A stretch of DNA of 64,000 bases, taken from assembly GCA_904373325.1 (NCBI GenBank), contig CAJFFP010000002.1, positions 1 to 64,000 of the forward strand, written 5' to 3'. Of the stretch, positions 1-8,222 are shown in pieces. The notes under the pieces are model-generated. The model made no database searches, had not been told where the DNA came from, and worked only from the letters and a program-made list of their open reading frames with translations. A program made the position numbers and the translations under genes. Position 1 is the stretch's first letter, and each line of letters begins with the position of its first letter. The DNA is from Candidatus Gallimonas merdigallinarum. Its GTDB lineage: Bacteria; Bacillota; Clostridia; Christensenellales; Borkfalkiaceae.

Positions 1-288
1 AATTTAGAAAACTTTCAAAGAAATAAAGGAATTAAAGTGATATTCTAACCCAATTCATTTTAATAATAGTTATTAACATTATTCAAAATCTTTCAACGAG
101 CCATGTAAGGTATTTCTCTTTCGCCTTTGGGGTGTATCGGAAAAATCGGTCGCCGTCAAGGGGAAAAATTATCGCTGAAAATTTGCAAAGCCGGGCAGGT
201 AACTGCTCGGCTTTACTCTCACTCCTTGTTATCATGCTGCTTTATGAAATACTTGCTTATTTCCAATTCGAATCTACATTCTAATATT
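1..288. other. AT-rich left edge without a recognisable gene
   Basis: This stretch is much richer in A and T than the host genes that follow. A plus-strand frame can be opened from 127 to 315 but it has no ribosome site, runs through two hairpins and resembles nothing I know, so I do not call it. The frame ending at 178 gives a carboxy end VKGKNYR, which is matched at 46560 in this window. The region is probably the tail of a mobile-element-derived segment whose body lies to the left. Confidence 0.4.
155..214 (+). repeat. Repeat copy A: conserved 21-nt tail plus terminator hairpin
   Basis: A block ending in GGGAAAAATTATCGCTGAAA is followed within ten bases by a hairpin with arms AAAGCCGGGCAG (187-198) and CTGCTCGGCTTT (203-214). 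The same order of elements, with nearly the same sequence, occurs at 46560-46645. The conserved codons read V-K/N-G-K-N-Y-R-stop in both. This looks like the shared 3' end and terminator of a gene carried by two related elements. Confidence 0.5.
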
Positions 289-333
289 GTCAAAAAAGGG
301 AGCGAGTTCAAATAACTCGCTCCCTTTTTTGAC
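289..333. terminator. Perfect 20-bp stem bidirectional terminator
   Basis: Arms at 289-308 and 314-333 are perfectly complementary over 20 bp around a 5-nt loop, and the stem contains A6 on one side and T6 on the other. It would terminate transcription from either direction and separates the AT-rich left edge from the host genes. Confidence 0.75.
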
Positions 334-419
334 TTGCCCTTTGTGGTGTATCCGTTTTTTATTTTATTATTAGATTTTCTCTATCGAATACACCTTTTTT
401 GCCTTCTTTTTTTTGTGCG

Positions 420-671
420 GAGGAGCAGGCGAACCTCGCGCCCGCGGGAAGAGAACGACGAAACCGCGGAGCAGGGCGCAGGGTCGCGCGGAACGCCCCG
501 CCGAGGGGTCCCCCTTCGGGGGGTGTCGGCGGAGCCCTGTTGTCCCCACCGGAAAAAACGATCCGGATCGCGCCCTTTTGCGGCAGAGCGTGCGGATCGT
601 TTTTTTCCGCAAAGTCCGTTCCCCTTTTCAGATGGCCAGCCCCCTTTGACGACGTCAAAGGGGGCTGTGTT
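420..671. other. GC-rich non-coding stretch with several hairpins
   Basis: Between the left edge and trpB lies GC-rich sequence with a stem CCGCCGA/TCGGCGG at 498-532 enclosing a CCCCCTTCGGGGGG hairpin, a long stem at 551-608, and a short perfect stem at 644-671. Overlapping reading frames exist on both strands but none has a ribosome site or a protein I recognise. It does not match RNase P, SRP RNA or tmRNA as I know them. Confidence 0.35.
551..608. terminator. Hairpin with T-run, likely terminator of trpB
   Basis: Arms GGAAAAAACGATCCG (551-565) and CGGATCG plus a T-run and CC (593-608) flank a 27-nt loop. Because the A/T tract is inside the stem, either strand ends in U6-7. It lies about 80 nt beyond the trpB stop codon at 687 on the minus strand. 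Confidence 0.45.
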
Positions 672-686
672 CTTTCATATTAACGC

Positions 687-2054
687 TCAGAGTTTCGGGA
701 TGCTTGCAAACCCCTTCGCGAGGTCCTCTTCGGTGGGAACATAGTCGGTCATGGTGCCGTCGTTATACTGTTTGTAAGCGGCAAGATCGAAATACCCCGT
801 GCCCGTCAGACCGAAGAGAATGGTCTTTTTCTTCCCTTCCGCCTTGCATCTGAGCGCCTCGTCGATCGCGACGCGGATGGCGTGAGAGCTTTCGGGCGCG
901 GGAAGGATCCCCTCGCACTTGGCGAACATGACAGCCGCCTCGAACACCTTGCTCTGCTCCACCGAGACGGCGCGAAGATATCCGTCGTGATAGAGCTGAG
1001 AGACGACGGGGCTCATGCCGTGGTAGCGCAGTCCGCCCGCGTGATTGGGCGACGGCATAAATCCGCAGCCCAGCGTGTACATTTTGGCAAGCGGCGTAAT
1101 CTTCGCCGAATCGCAGAAATCGTAGGCGAATTTCCCGCGCGTGAGCGAAGGACAGCTCGCAGGCTCGACGCCGATGAAATCGATGTCGTTTTTGCCGTCC
1201 AGCTTATCCCCCATGAAGGGCGCGATGAGACCGCCGAAGTTGGAGCCGCCGCCCACGCACCCGATGACGGTATCGGGCTGAATGCCGTATTTTTCAAACG
1301 CCGTTTTGCATTCCAGACCGATGACGGATTGATGCAGCAGAACGTGGTCGAGCACCGAGCCGAGGACGTAGCGGCAGGACGGCGTAGAGACTGCCTTTTC
1401 CACCGCTTCGGAAATGGCACAGCCAAGAGAGCCGCCCGTCCCGGGAAACTCCTTCAAAATCTTTCTGCCCGCTTCCGTCGTATCGGAGGGAGAGGGAATG
1501 ACGTTCGCGCCGTATGTGCGGATGACCTCTCTTCTGTACGGTTTCTGTTCGGCGGAAACCTTGACCATGTACACGTCGAGATTGAGTCCGTAGAACGCGG
1601 AAGCCATTGCCAGAGCCGTGCCCCACTGCCCCGCGCCCGTCTCCGTCGTGATGGACTTCAACCCCTGCTTTTTGGCATAGTACGCCTGCGCCGCTGCCGA
1701 ATTGAGCTTATGCGAACCGGACGTGTTGTTGCCCTCGAATTTATAATAGATCTCGGCGGGAGTATCGAGGAGCCGTTCCAGATAGTACGCGCGCACCAAC
1801 GGCGACGGACGGAACATCCGGTAGAAATCGCGGATGCCTTCGGGGATCTCGATATACTCGTCCGTCTCGTTGAGTTCCTGATCGATGCACTCGTCGCAGA
1901 AAACGGGCTGCAAGTCCGCCTTTGTGCAGGGTTTTCCCGTTGCGGGATTGAGAAAGGGCGGGTGCTGCGTCTTCATATGCGCTTTTACATTATACCATGT
2001 CTTTGGCATCTCCTGTTCCGTAAGATAGATCTTGTAAGGGATCTCGTGTGCCAT
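687..2054 (-). CDS. trpB: Tryptophan synthase beta-like PLP enzyme (TrpB2 type)
   Basis: This 455-residue protein belongs to the pyridoxal-phosphate TrpB family, which joins indole to serine to make tryptophan. The lysine that should hold PLP is in the GSHKLNSAAA segment near residue 140, followed by TETGAGQWG and the phosphate-binding GGGSNFGG loop. The length and the N-terminal extension with a CDEC cysteine pair fit the longer TrpB2 subgroup rather than the classical partner of TrpA. No trpA lies nearby. I chose the ATG at 2054 because AGGAGG stands about ten bases upstream; the frame is open further but that part is T-box leader. Control by a tryptophan T-box upstream independently supports a role in tryptophan supply, perhaps as salvage of free indole. 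Confidence 0.9.
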   Translation of the reverse strand: MAHEIPYKIYLTEQEMPKTWYNVKAHMKTQHPPFLNPATGKPCTKADLQPVFCDECIDQELNETDEYIEIPEGIRDFYRMFRPSPLVRAYYLERLLDTPAEIYYKFEGNNTSGSHKLNSAAAQAYYAKKQGLKSITTETGAGQWGTALAMASAFYGLNLDVYMVKVSAEQKPYRREVIRTYGANVIPSPSDTTEAGRKILKEFPGTGGSLGCAISEAVEKAVSTPSCRYVLGSVLDHVLLHQSVIGLECKTAFEKYGIQPDTVIGCVGGGSNFGGLIAPFMGDKLDGKNDIDFIGVEPASCPSLTRGKFAYDFCDSAKITPLAKMYTLGCGFMPSPNHAGGLRYHGMSPVVSQLYHDGYLRAVSVEQSKVFEAAVMFAKCEGILPAPESSHAIRVAIDEALRCKAEGKKKTILFGLTGTGYFDLAAYKQYNDGTMTDYVPTEEDLAKGFASIPKL

Positions 2055-2090
2055 GGTTGTTACCTCCTGAAAATTTTTTATGACAAAAAA

Positions 2091-2338
2091 ACACGGATAA
2101 GATCCGTTTGGGACGAATCTCTCCGTGTTGCCACCCAATTTCGCAATTTAAAAATTGCCTCTTTACGAGCACCATCATGCTCTCTTTCTGTAACGGGAAA
2201 GCCCCGTCGGACACTACTTGACTATCGTTCGCATCCGCCCTCGGTAATCCATTCACGCGCGTCGGACTGCTCTCATTTCACCGCCGAGAACTCTCTGAAA
2301 ATCCGCTTGGAGCACGCTACTCCTTTACCTCATCGGTT
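2091..2338 (-). promoter_or_regulatory. T-box leader, tryptophan specific
   Basis: Read on the minus strand, the leader has a stem I closed by GGTAA/TTACC, an AGTA motif near its base, and a specifier loop GAA-UGG-A with UGG (Trp) at 2249-2251. The T-box sequence UGGCAACACGG lies at 2121-2134; its UGGC would pair with a GCCA tRNA end, which agrees with the G discriminator of bacterial tRNA-Trp. A terminator stem with arms ACACGGA and TCCGTGT followed by U7 spans about 2091-2128. Uncharged tRNA-Trp should stabilise the antiterminator and switch on trpB. Confidence 0.9.
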
Positions 2339-2344
2339 TAATTC

Positions 2345-2373
2345 ATTATACTATAAGTTTTTTCAAGTGTCAA
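2345..2373 (-). promoter_or_regulatory. Sigma-A promoter of the T-box/trpB transcript
   Basis: Consensus -35 TTGACA (2368-2373) and -10 TATAAT (2345-2350) are separated by exactly 17 bp. Transcription would begin near 2338 and enter the T-box directly. Confidence 0.85.
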
Positions 2374-2450
2374 CCCCATTTTCAAAATTCATCGATAAGA
2401 ATTTTGAATAGCCGCTATAAGCGAAAGAAATACTATTGCGCCGTATAACG

Positions 2451-3458
2451 TCAGAAAAGGTCGTTGTAGAGCGCGATGTTATCGAACGAAAAGGTCTTTT
2501 CGCCGCGCTCGATGGCGGAGACGATCTCCACCGTTCTGTCGTTGAAGGGCGTGGGAACGTTTGCCTTCCTCCCCTGCGCGCTGACCGCGCCGTTGATGAA
2601 AGCGATCTCGCACGGCTTTCCGCTGCGGATATCCTGCAACATACTCGCGACGAGATTTTTGTGCTTTTTCATGGCGACGGGAATGAGCATGAAGGAGATC
2701 TTCTTTTTGAACGCGCCCTTATAATCGAAGAGTTTGACGATATCATGCCCCTGCACGGGTTCGACGGTTACGCCGAGCGCGCGGGAAACGTCAATACACT
2801 CCTTGATGATGCGCTGCGCGACGCGGCGGGAATTTTTCCGCGACGCGACTTCGCCGAACGTGCCGCCCGTGACGGTGGAAAGCCCCGAAAACGCGCTGTT
2901 GATGAGCAGTTTGGACCACCGCGCGCCGATGAAATTCTTTTCGACGACGACCGTCCCCATACATTCGAGGAGCTTTTTCGTCTCTTCCAGACGGTTTCCG
3001 CCGCCGTACGCGCCCAGCGAGAACGTGAGCGCGGAAGGCTCGGACGTGAGTTCGGAAACGCCCTCGCCGTGGAAGGTCGCGCCCCACGCGATGGCGCAGC
3101 CGAGCGTTCTGTCCGCGCCGACAATTTCGGCAATGGCAGGCTCGGGCAGACCGTTCTGACAGGTGCAGAGCGCGCCGTCCGCTTTGAGGTGGTCTTTGAG
3201 GAAGGCGACCACTTCGGGATTGTTCTGCTGCTTGGTCATGAGCAGGATAACGTCGTACTCGCCCTGCATCTCTTCGGGATAGAACGCGTTCACCTTCTGC
3301 GTGAACTCCGCCGTCCCGATAATTTTCGCGCCGTTTTTGCGCAGCGCCTCGACGTGCGCCCTGTTGCGGTTGAACAGATCGATCTCGACGCCCGCTCTCG
3401 CGATATATGCGCCGAGCACCGTACCCAGCGCGCCCGCACCGTAAATTGCGTATCTCAT
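2451..3458 (-). CDS. panE: 2-dehydropantoate 2-reductase (ketopantoate reductase family)
   Basis: The protein starts with a Rossmann NAD(P)H-binding loop (GAGALGTVLGAYIARAG) and has the ketopantoate reductase carboxy domain. The family reduces ketopantoate to pantoate for coenzyme A synthesis, although many paralogues in Clostridia have unproven substrates. About 335 residues is slightly long for PanE. The ATG at 3458 is preferred over 3473 because GAGGG stands 8 nt ahead of it and because it leaves a small gap after the metK stop at 3463. It is the second gene of a metK-panE transcript. Confidence 0.75.
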   Translation of the reverse strand: MRYAIYGAGALGTVLGAYIARAGVEIDLFNRNRAHVEALRKNGAKIIGTAEFTQKVNAFYPEEMQGEYDVILLMTKQQNNPEVVAFLKDHLKADGALCTCQNGLPEPAIAEIVGADRTLGCAIAWGATFHGEGVSELTSEPSALTFSLGAYGGGNRLEETKKLLECMGTVVVEKNFIGARWSKLLINSAFSGLSTVTGGTFGEVASRKNSRRVAQRIIKECIDVSRALGVTVEPVQGHDIVKLFDYKGAFKKKISFMLIPVAMKKHKNLVASMLQDIRSGKPCEIAFINGAVSAQGRKANVPTPFNDRTVEIVSAIERGEKTFSFDNIALYNDLF

Positions 3459-3462
3459 CTTC

Positions 3463-4629
3463 TTATCCCTCAATATATTTTTTCAGCGATTCCGCGCGGT
3501 CGGTGCGCTCCCAAGCGAACCCGTCGCGCCCGAAATGCCCGTAAGCCGCCGTCTCGCCGTATACGGGGCGGTTGAGCGAAAGCGTCTCGATGATCGCCGC
3601 AGGACGGAGATCGAACTCCTTTTTGACGATCTCGGCGATCTTGTCATCGGGAAGGCGGCCCGTGCCGAACGTCTCCACGAACACGGAGACGGGACGGGCG
3701 ACGCCGATGGCGTACGCGAGTTGCAATTCCACCTCGTCCGCAATGCCCGCAGCAACGAGGTTTTTGCAGATGTAGCGCGCCATATACGCGGCGCTGCGGT
3801 CAACCTTGGTCGCGTCCTTTCCGGAGAACGCGCCGCCGCCGTGCGGACATCTGCCGCCGTAGGTATCCACGACGATCTTGCGCCCCGTCAGCCCCGAATC
3901 CCCTTCCGGTCCGCCGATGACGAATTTTCCCGTAGGGTTGATGAGAATGCGCGTTTCGCCGTCGAGAAGTCCCGAAGGGATCACCGCGTCGATGACGTGT
4001 TTTCTGATGTCCGCCGCAATGGTCTCCTGCGAAACCTCTTCCGCGTGCTGGGTGGAAACGACGACGGTATCCACGCGTACGGGCGTTTTTCCCTCGTACT
4101 CGACGGTGACCTGCGTCTTTCCGTCGGGGCGGAGATAGGAGAGCGTACCCGCCTTTCTCACGTCGGTGAGCCGCTTTGCGAGCTTATGCGCGAGCACGAT
4201 GGGCAGCGGCATCAGCTCTTCCGTCTCGCGGCAGGCGTAGCCGAACATCATGCCCTGATCGCCCGCGCCGAGCAGATCGTACGCGCCGCCGCCCGCCTTC
4301 TTTTCGGCGGAGGCGTTCACGCCGAGCGCAATGTCGGCGGACTGCCCGTGGACGAGTTCGATGATATTGCATTTGTCGTAGGCGAAATCGCCCGAATCGT
4401 AGCCGATCTCGCGGATCACGCGGCGGGCGATTTTTTCATAGTCAACGCTCCCGCGGCAGGAGACTTCCCCCGTCAGAAAGAGCGTGTTGTACGCCGCGCA
4501 GCACTCGATCGCTGAGCGGGCGTGCGGATCGAGCTTCAACAGCTCGTCCAGAATACTGTCGGCAATGCGGTCGCACACCTTATCGGGATGCCCTTCCGTC
4601 ACGCTTTCGCTTGTAAAAAATCTTCTCAT
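3463..4629 (-). CDS. metK: S-adenosylmethionine synthetase
   Basis: This 388-residue protein is a full-length methionine adenosyltransferase, making S-adenosylmethionine from methionine and ATP. Signature pieces are [20 protein letters not shown] at the N terminus, [12 protein letters not shown] in the middle and [18 protein letters not shown] towards the end. The start at 4629 gives the normal family N terminus; the open frame further upstream runs antisense through the radical SAM gene and is not coding. It has its own consensus promoter and is followed after a few bases by panE. SAM made here is the cofactor of the divergent radical SAM enzyme and of the RlmH and TrmB methylases elsewhere in the window. 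Confidence 0.97.
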   Translation of the reverse strand: MRRFFTSESVTEGHPDKVCDRIADSILDELLKLDPHARSAIECCAAYNTLFLTGEVSCRGSVDYEKIARRVIREIGYDSGDFAYDKCNIIELVHGQSADIALGVNASAEKKAGGGAYDLLGAGDQGMMFGYACRETEELMPLPIVLAHKLAKRLTDVRKAGTLSYLRPDGKTQVTVEYEGKTPVRVDTVVVSTQHAEEVSQETIAADIRKHVIDAVIPSGLLDGETRILINPTGKFVIGGPEGDSGLTGRKIVVDTYGGRCPHGGGAFSGKDATKVDRSAAYMARYICKNLVAAGIADEVELQLAYAIGVARPVSVFVETFGTGRLPDDKIAEIVKKEFDLRPAAIIETLSLNRPVYGETAAYGHFGRDGFAWERTDRAESLKKYIEG

Positions 4630-4666
4630 GGTACGTATTCCTCGTTTCCCGTTTCTTTTCCCGCAT

Positions 4667-4695
4667 ATTATAATAGATATGCGCTTAAAAGTCAA
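4667..4695 (-). promoter_or_regulatory. Sigma-A promoter of metK
   Basis: Minus-strand TTGACT (4690-4695) and TATAAT (4667-4672) have a 17-bp spacer. The leader before metK is only about 30 nt, so no SAM riboswitch fits here. Confidence 0.85.
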
Positions 4696-4716
4696 CGAGA
4701 ATGGGCGGGAAGCGGG

Positions 4717-4745
4717 TTGCTTTTTGCGCCGCGGCATGATATAAT
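4717..4745 (+). promoter_or_regulatory. Sigma-A promoter giving a leaderless transcript
   Basis: TTGCTT (4717-4722), a 17-bp spacer and TATAAT (4740-4745) stand directly before the radical SAM gene. Only seven bases separate the -10 box from the ATG at 4753, so the start of transcription should coincide with the start codon. It is divergent from the metK promoter with 21 bp between the two -35 boxes. Confidence 0.75.
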
Positions 4746-4752
4746 CGTGCGT

Positions 4753-5607
4753 ATGCAATGTACGCTTTGCCCCGTATCGTGCGGGGCGGACAGACCCGCG
4801 CACGCGGGCGTATGCGGCGTGAAAGGGCTCACCGTCGCAAAATATTACCTGCACCCGTTTGAAGAACCGCCCGTCTCGCATAAGAACGGGAGCGGAACGG
4901 TGTTCTTCGGCGGCTGTTCGCTCAGGTGCGTGTTCTGCCAGAATTACGAGCTTTCCCGCGCGCGGCGCGGGCGCGCCGTCACGCCCGCAGAGCTTGCGGA
5001 AATTTTCCGCGAACTCGAAGAGGCGGGCGCGGACAATATCAACCTCGTCACGCCCGACCACGTCTCCGATCAGATCGCGGAGGCGCTCGCCCTGTATAAG
5101 CCGCAGATCCCCGTCGTGTACAATTCGGGCGGGTACTGCAAGGTCGAGGCTTTGGAGCGCATCGCGCCCTATATCGACGTATGGCTGCCCGACGTGAAGT
5201 TCTACTCCCCCGCGCTCGCGGAGCGGTACACGGGGCGGGCGGACTACTTCGCGCGGGCAAGCGAAGCCGTCCGCTTTATGGCGCAAAAGCCGCCCGTGTG
5301 GAGCGGCGACGGAAAGATATTATCGGGGCTGATCGTGCGGCATCTCGTCATGCCCGCTTGCACGTCGGACAGTCTGAAAATTCTCGATTTTCTCAAAGAG
5401 ACGCTGCCCGACGGCACGCCCCTTTCGCTGATGCGCCAATATACGCCGATGGGCGAATATGAGCGCTATCCCGAGCTATGCCGCACGCTGACGGCGCGCG
5501 AATACAGGCGCGTTGCAGACTACGCGCTCGCGCTCGGGTTCGACCCCCTCTACACGCAGGATAAGGAGAGCGTGGGAAAGGCGTATATCCCCGATTGGGA
5601 TTTTTAA
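4753..5607 (+). CDS. Radical SAM protein, PflA-like activase family
   Basis: A radical SAM enzyme of about 284 residues with the cluster motif C-S-L-R-C-V-F-C near residue 58 in a [16 protein letters not shown] context typical of the PflX/YgkA group related to pyruvate formate-lyase activase. An N-terminal CTLCPVSC pair may bind an additional metal site, as is common in this subgroup. The conserved middle includes NLVTPDH and VYNSGGY. The substrate is unknown; no glycyl radical enzyme sits next to it. The ATG at 4753 has no Shine-Dalgarno sequence, consistent with a leaderless message. It runs divergently from metK, the source of its cofactor. Confidence 0.85.
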   Translation: MQCTLCPVSCGADRPAHAGVCGVKGLTVAKYYLHPFEEPPVSHKNGSGTVFFGGCSLRCVFCQNYELSRARRGRAVTPAELAEIFRELEEAGADNINLVTPDHVSDQIAEALALYKPQIPVVYNSGGYCKVEALERIAPYIDVWLPDVKFYSPALAERYTGRADYFARASEAVRFMAQKPPVWSGDGKILSGLIVRHLVMPACTSDSLKILDFLKETLPDGTPLSLMRQYTPMGEYERYPELCRTLTAREYRRVADYALALGFDPLYTQDKESVGKAYIPDWDF

Positions 5608-5723
5608 TCGGTGATCTCGTCGAGGAGTCTTACGAGGCGTTCGGTGAGACGGGCGCATTCGTCGGGCGGGGCGCATTTCAGACGTTCGCGGATCCGCTCC
5701 GCCTCCGCAAGTTTTTTATTCAT
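5604..5723 (-). CDS. Possible 39-residue charged helical protein
   Basis: In the 146-nt gap between the radical SAM and ABC-F genes, the minus strand encodes MNKKLAEAERIRERL and onward to LLDEITD, with alternating charged and leucine residues that would form an amphipathic helix. An AAAGG lies about nine bases ahead of the ATG. It overlaps the radical SAM stop by four bases, tail to tail. I do not recognise it; it may be a chance frame in GC-rich sequence. Confidence 0.3.
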   Translation of the reverse strand: MNKKLAEAERIRERLKCAPPDECARLTERLVRLLDEITD

Positions 5724-5753
5724 ACCACAAGCCTTTGCAACCAAGGAGAAATT

Positions 5754-7619
5754 ATGCTCGCCGCTTTTGAAAACGTGACATTCGGATATGCAGGCGTTCC
5801 CGTCGTGCGGGACGTCAGTTTTACGCTGCACGAAAGGGAGCGCGTCGGCTTCCTCGGCGGAAACGGCGAGGGAAAGACGACGATTTTAAAACTGCTGACG
5901 GGCGAACTTGTGCCGGACAGCGGCACGGTGATCCGCAAGCGCGATCTCTCGCTCGGCTACCTCGAACAGTCGGGCGGATTCACCGCAGACGCCACCGTGT
6001 ACGGCGCGATGGAGGAAGTGTTCGAGGAGGACAGGCGGCTGCTTGCCCGCCTCAAAGAGACGGAGCTTGCCATGGCGCACGCCGACGAGGCGGAAATGCG
6101 CGTGCTTGCGGCGCGGCAGGAGAGCCTTGCAAAGCGCATCGCCGCGCGGGACAGCTATCATACCGACGTGCGCATCCGCACCGTGCTGAACGGCATGGGA
6201 TTTGCGGAGGCGTACGCGCAGAACGTGGCGACCATGTCGGGCGGGGAGCGCACGAAGCTCAAACTCTGTCGCCTGCTGCTGGAAGAGCCTGAACTGCTCG
6301 TTCTGGACGAGCCGACCAACCACCTCGACGTAAGCACCCTCTTCTGGCTGGAAGATTACCTCTCTTCCTACAAGGGCGCGCTGCTCATCGTCTCGCACGA
6401 CAGATATTTTCTTGACAGGCTCACCTCGCGCACGCTCGAACTCGACCGCGGAAAGCTCTCCTCCTACAAGGGCAATTACTCCCGCTACAAAACGCTCAAA
6501 GAAGAGGAGCGCAAAGTCGAGGAACGCGCCTACGAAAAACAGCAGGAAGAGATCAGAAAACTGAGAACGTACGTCGAAAAGAACATCGTGCGGGCGACGA
6601 CGGCTTCGAGCGCGCAGAGCCGCGTCAAACAGCTTGAAAAAATGGAAGTGCTCGAAAAGCCGCTCGCGCCCAAACGTCCGCCCGTATTCCGCTTTTCGTA
6701 CGACGATACGCCCTACGAGTGCGTTCTGCGCGCCGAAGGGTTCGACCTCGCCGTCGGGGGAAAGACGCTTTTAAAAGACGTCTCCTTCTCCCTCATGCGC
6801 GGGCAGAAATGCGCCATTCTGGGCGACAACGGCACGGGCAAGACGACGCTTCTGAAATTCCTGCTCTCCAAGGACGCCCGCGTTGCGCGCGGGCGGTTCG
6901 TGCGCGTCGCCTATTACGATCAGGAGAACGCGCAGCTCGACCCCGCCGAGCGCGTGCTGGACGCATTCTGGGGCGTTCACCGCGGCATGAGCCGCACGGA
7001 CGCGCAGTCTCTCCTCGCGCGGACGGGGCTGGACGCCGAGGACATGGAAAAGAAGGTGTGCGAACTTTCGGGCGGGCTGAAAGCCAAGCTCGCGCTCGCG
7101 CTCTTACAGGCGGAGCGGGGCAACGTGCTCGTTCTGGACGAGCCGACCAACCACCTCGACCTCCCCGCGCGCGAATCGCTCGAAGAGGCGCTTGCGGCGT
7201 TTGACGGCACGGTGCTGTTCGTCTCGCACGACAGACGGTTCATTGAGGCGATCGCCGACCGCATCGTCTGTCTGGAAAACGGCGCGATCACGTCCTTTGC
7301 GGGCGGGTATGCGGACTTCCTCGCACAGCGCAGGAACGCTTCTCCCCCACCCATGTCCGCGGCGGAGCCGCCCAAAGAGCGCGCGGCGGCGGGTTACCGC
7401 TCCAAGGAAGAGCGTGCGCGGGAGGCGCAGAAACGCGCGCGGATCAGAGAGATCGAAACGCGCCTTGCCGCCCTCGAAGAGGAGCAGGCGGCGCTCACGG
7501 AGGAGCTTGCCGCGTGCGGACGGGACTTCCGCCGCGCGCAGGAAGTGACCGACCGCCTCGCCGCGCTCTCCGCCGAATCGGAAGCGCTCTACGAAGAATA
7601 CGGCGGACTCATCGACTGA
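5754..7619 (+). CDS. ABC-F family ATPase (two ATP-binding cassettes)
   Basis: This 621-residue soluble protein carries two ABC cassettes without membrane segments. The first has GGNGEGKTT, the signature MSGGERTKLKL and Walker B LLVLDEPTNHLD; the second has GDNGTGKTT, LSGGLKAKLAL and VLVLDEPTNHLD. A charged linker between them (about residues 245-300) matches the ribosome-binding arm region of ABC-F factors. A carboxy-terminal coiled-coil rich in Glu, Arg and Ala follows. Such proteins act on the ribosome as translation factors or antibiotic protection proteins; this one resembles the Uup/YdiF housekeeping type more than a resistance factor. The start at 5754 follows AAGGAG. Confidence 0.93.
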   Translation: MLAAFENVTFGYAGVPVVRDVSFTLHERERVGFLGGNGEGKTTILKLLTGELVPDSGTVIRKRDLSLGYLEQSGGFTADATVYGAMEEVFEEDRRLLARLKETELAMAHADEAEMRVLAARQESLAKRIAARDSYHTDVRIRTVLNGMGFAEAYAQNVATMSGGERTKLKLCRLLLEEPELLVLDEPTNHLDVSTLFWLEDYLSSYKGALLIVSHDRYFLDRLTSRTLELDRGKLSSYKGNYSRYKTLKEEERKVEERAYEKQQEEIRKLRTYVEKNIVRATTASSAQSRVKQLEKMEVLEKPLAPKRPPVFRFSYDDTPYECVLRAEGFDLAVGGKTLLKDVSFSLMRGQKCAILGDNGTGKTTLLKFLLSKDARVARGRFVRVAYYDQENAQLDPAERVLDAFWGVHRGMSRTDAQSLLARTGLDAEDMEKKVCELSGGLKAKLALALLQAERGNVLVLDEPTNHLDLPARESLEEALAAFDGTVLFVSHDRRFIEAIADRIVCLENGAITSFAGGYADFLAQRRNASPPPMSAAEPPKERAAAGYRSKEERAREAQKRARIREIETRLAALEEEQAALTEELAACGRDFRRAQEVTDRLAALSAESEALYEEYGGLID

Positions 7620-7644
7620 CTTCGGAAATCCGCCTGTACAAAAA

Positions 7645-7676
7645 AAGCCCCGCTCCCTGAGCGGGGAGCGGGGCGT
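7645..7676. terminator. Terminator between ABC-F gene and hsp20
   Basis: A strong hairpin GCCCCGCTCCC / GGGAGCGGGGC lies between the two convergent genes, preceded by A6 so that minus-strand transcription of hsp20 ends in U6. It may serve both directions. Confidence 0.65.
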
Positions 7677-7697
7677 CCGCTGAAAGCAATGTACCGA

Positions 7698-8120
7698 TTA
7701 TTCGATGGCGATGGATTTCGTCTCGATCTTCTTAGGCGCAGCCTTCGGCACGGTGAGTTCGAGCATACCGTTGTCGTACTTCGCCTTGACGCTGTCCACC
7801 TGCACGTCGTCGCCGACGTAGTAGCTTCTCTGGCAGGAGACGCGGCACTCGCGGCGCAGGTACTTCGCGCTCTTCTCCTTGCCCTCTTCTTCCTTCTCCG
7901 CCTTCTCTGCGCTGACCGTCAGATACCCGTTGTCGAGCGAGACTTTGATCTCGTCCTTCTTGAACCCGGGCATCTCAATGGAGAGCTTATAGTCGTCGTC
8001 CGTCTCCTTGATGTCGGTGCGCATGCTGTCGAGCTGTTCATCGTAGAACATGGGTTTGAAGAAGTCCTCGAATACGTCGAAAACATCTCCGTTATTTCTT
8101 TTCTGTAAATAGGTCTTCAT
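7698..8120 (-). CDS. Small heat shock protein Hsp20 family
   Basis: The 140-residue protein has an alpha-crystallin domain: the strand DDDYKLSIEMPGFKKDEIKVSL, then GYLTVSAE and a late Y-x-NGMLELTVPK segment that ends in the family's I-x-I-type tail (TKSIAIE). Small heat shock proteins bind unfolding proteins without ATP. The N-terminal region is short. The start at 8120 follows AAAGGAG; the frame remains open to 8159 but without a start that fits. Hairpins around its ribosome site suggest temperature control. Confidence 0.92.
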   Translation of the reverse strand: MKTYLQKRNNGDVFDVFEDFFKPMFYDEQLDSMRTDIKETDDDYKLSIEMPGFKKDEIKVSLDNGYLTVSAEKAEKEEEGKEKSAKYLRRECRVSCQRSYYVGDDVQVDSVKAKYDNGMLELTVPKAAPKKIETKSIAIE

Positions 8121-8128
8121 ACTTTTTT

Positions 8129-8155
8129 CTCCTTTGGAGCCTCCCCTTTCGGAGG
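8129..8155 (-). promoter_or_regulatory. Hairpins around the hsp20 ribosome site
   Basis: On the minus-strand mRNA the Shine-Dalgarno sequence AAAGGAG can fold back on an adjacent CTCC (8129-8139), and just upstream CCTCC/GGAGG form a second hairpin (8140-8155). The CCTCC could alternatively pair with the Shine-Dalgarno. The small size is compatible with an RNA thermometer, but this is inferred only from pairing. Confidence 0.35.
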
Positions 8156-8222
8156 TCATATATAATATACCGCAAACCGACCGTACTTAAACGGCACACA
8201 AACAAAAATTCGGAGGTTTTTT

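Noticed and set aside
420..671. Structured RNA gene such as RNase P, SRP RNA or tmRNA
   Set aside because: No diagnostic core motif of any of these is visible; the hairpins look like terminators and GC-rich repeats.
2055..2138. Longer N terminus for the TrpB-like protein
   Set aside because: That stretch is the T-box terminator/antiterminator; a good ribosome site stands just before the ATG at 2054.
882..2411. A 509-codon plus-strand frame opposite trpB and its leader
   Set aside because: It runs antisense through trpB, the T-box and the promoter; composition is that of a shadow frame.
4630..4752. SAM riboswitch ahead of metK
   Set aside because: The metK leader is only about 30 nt long, too short for any SAM riboswitch class.
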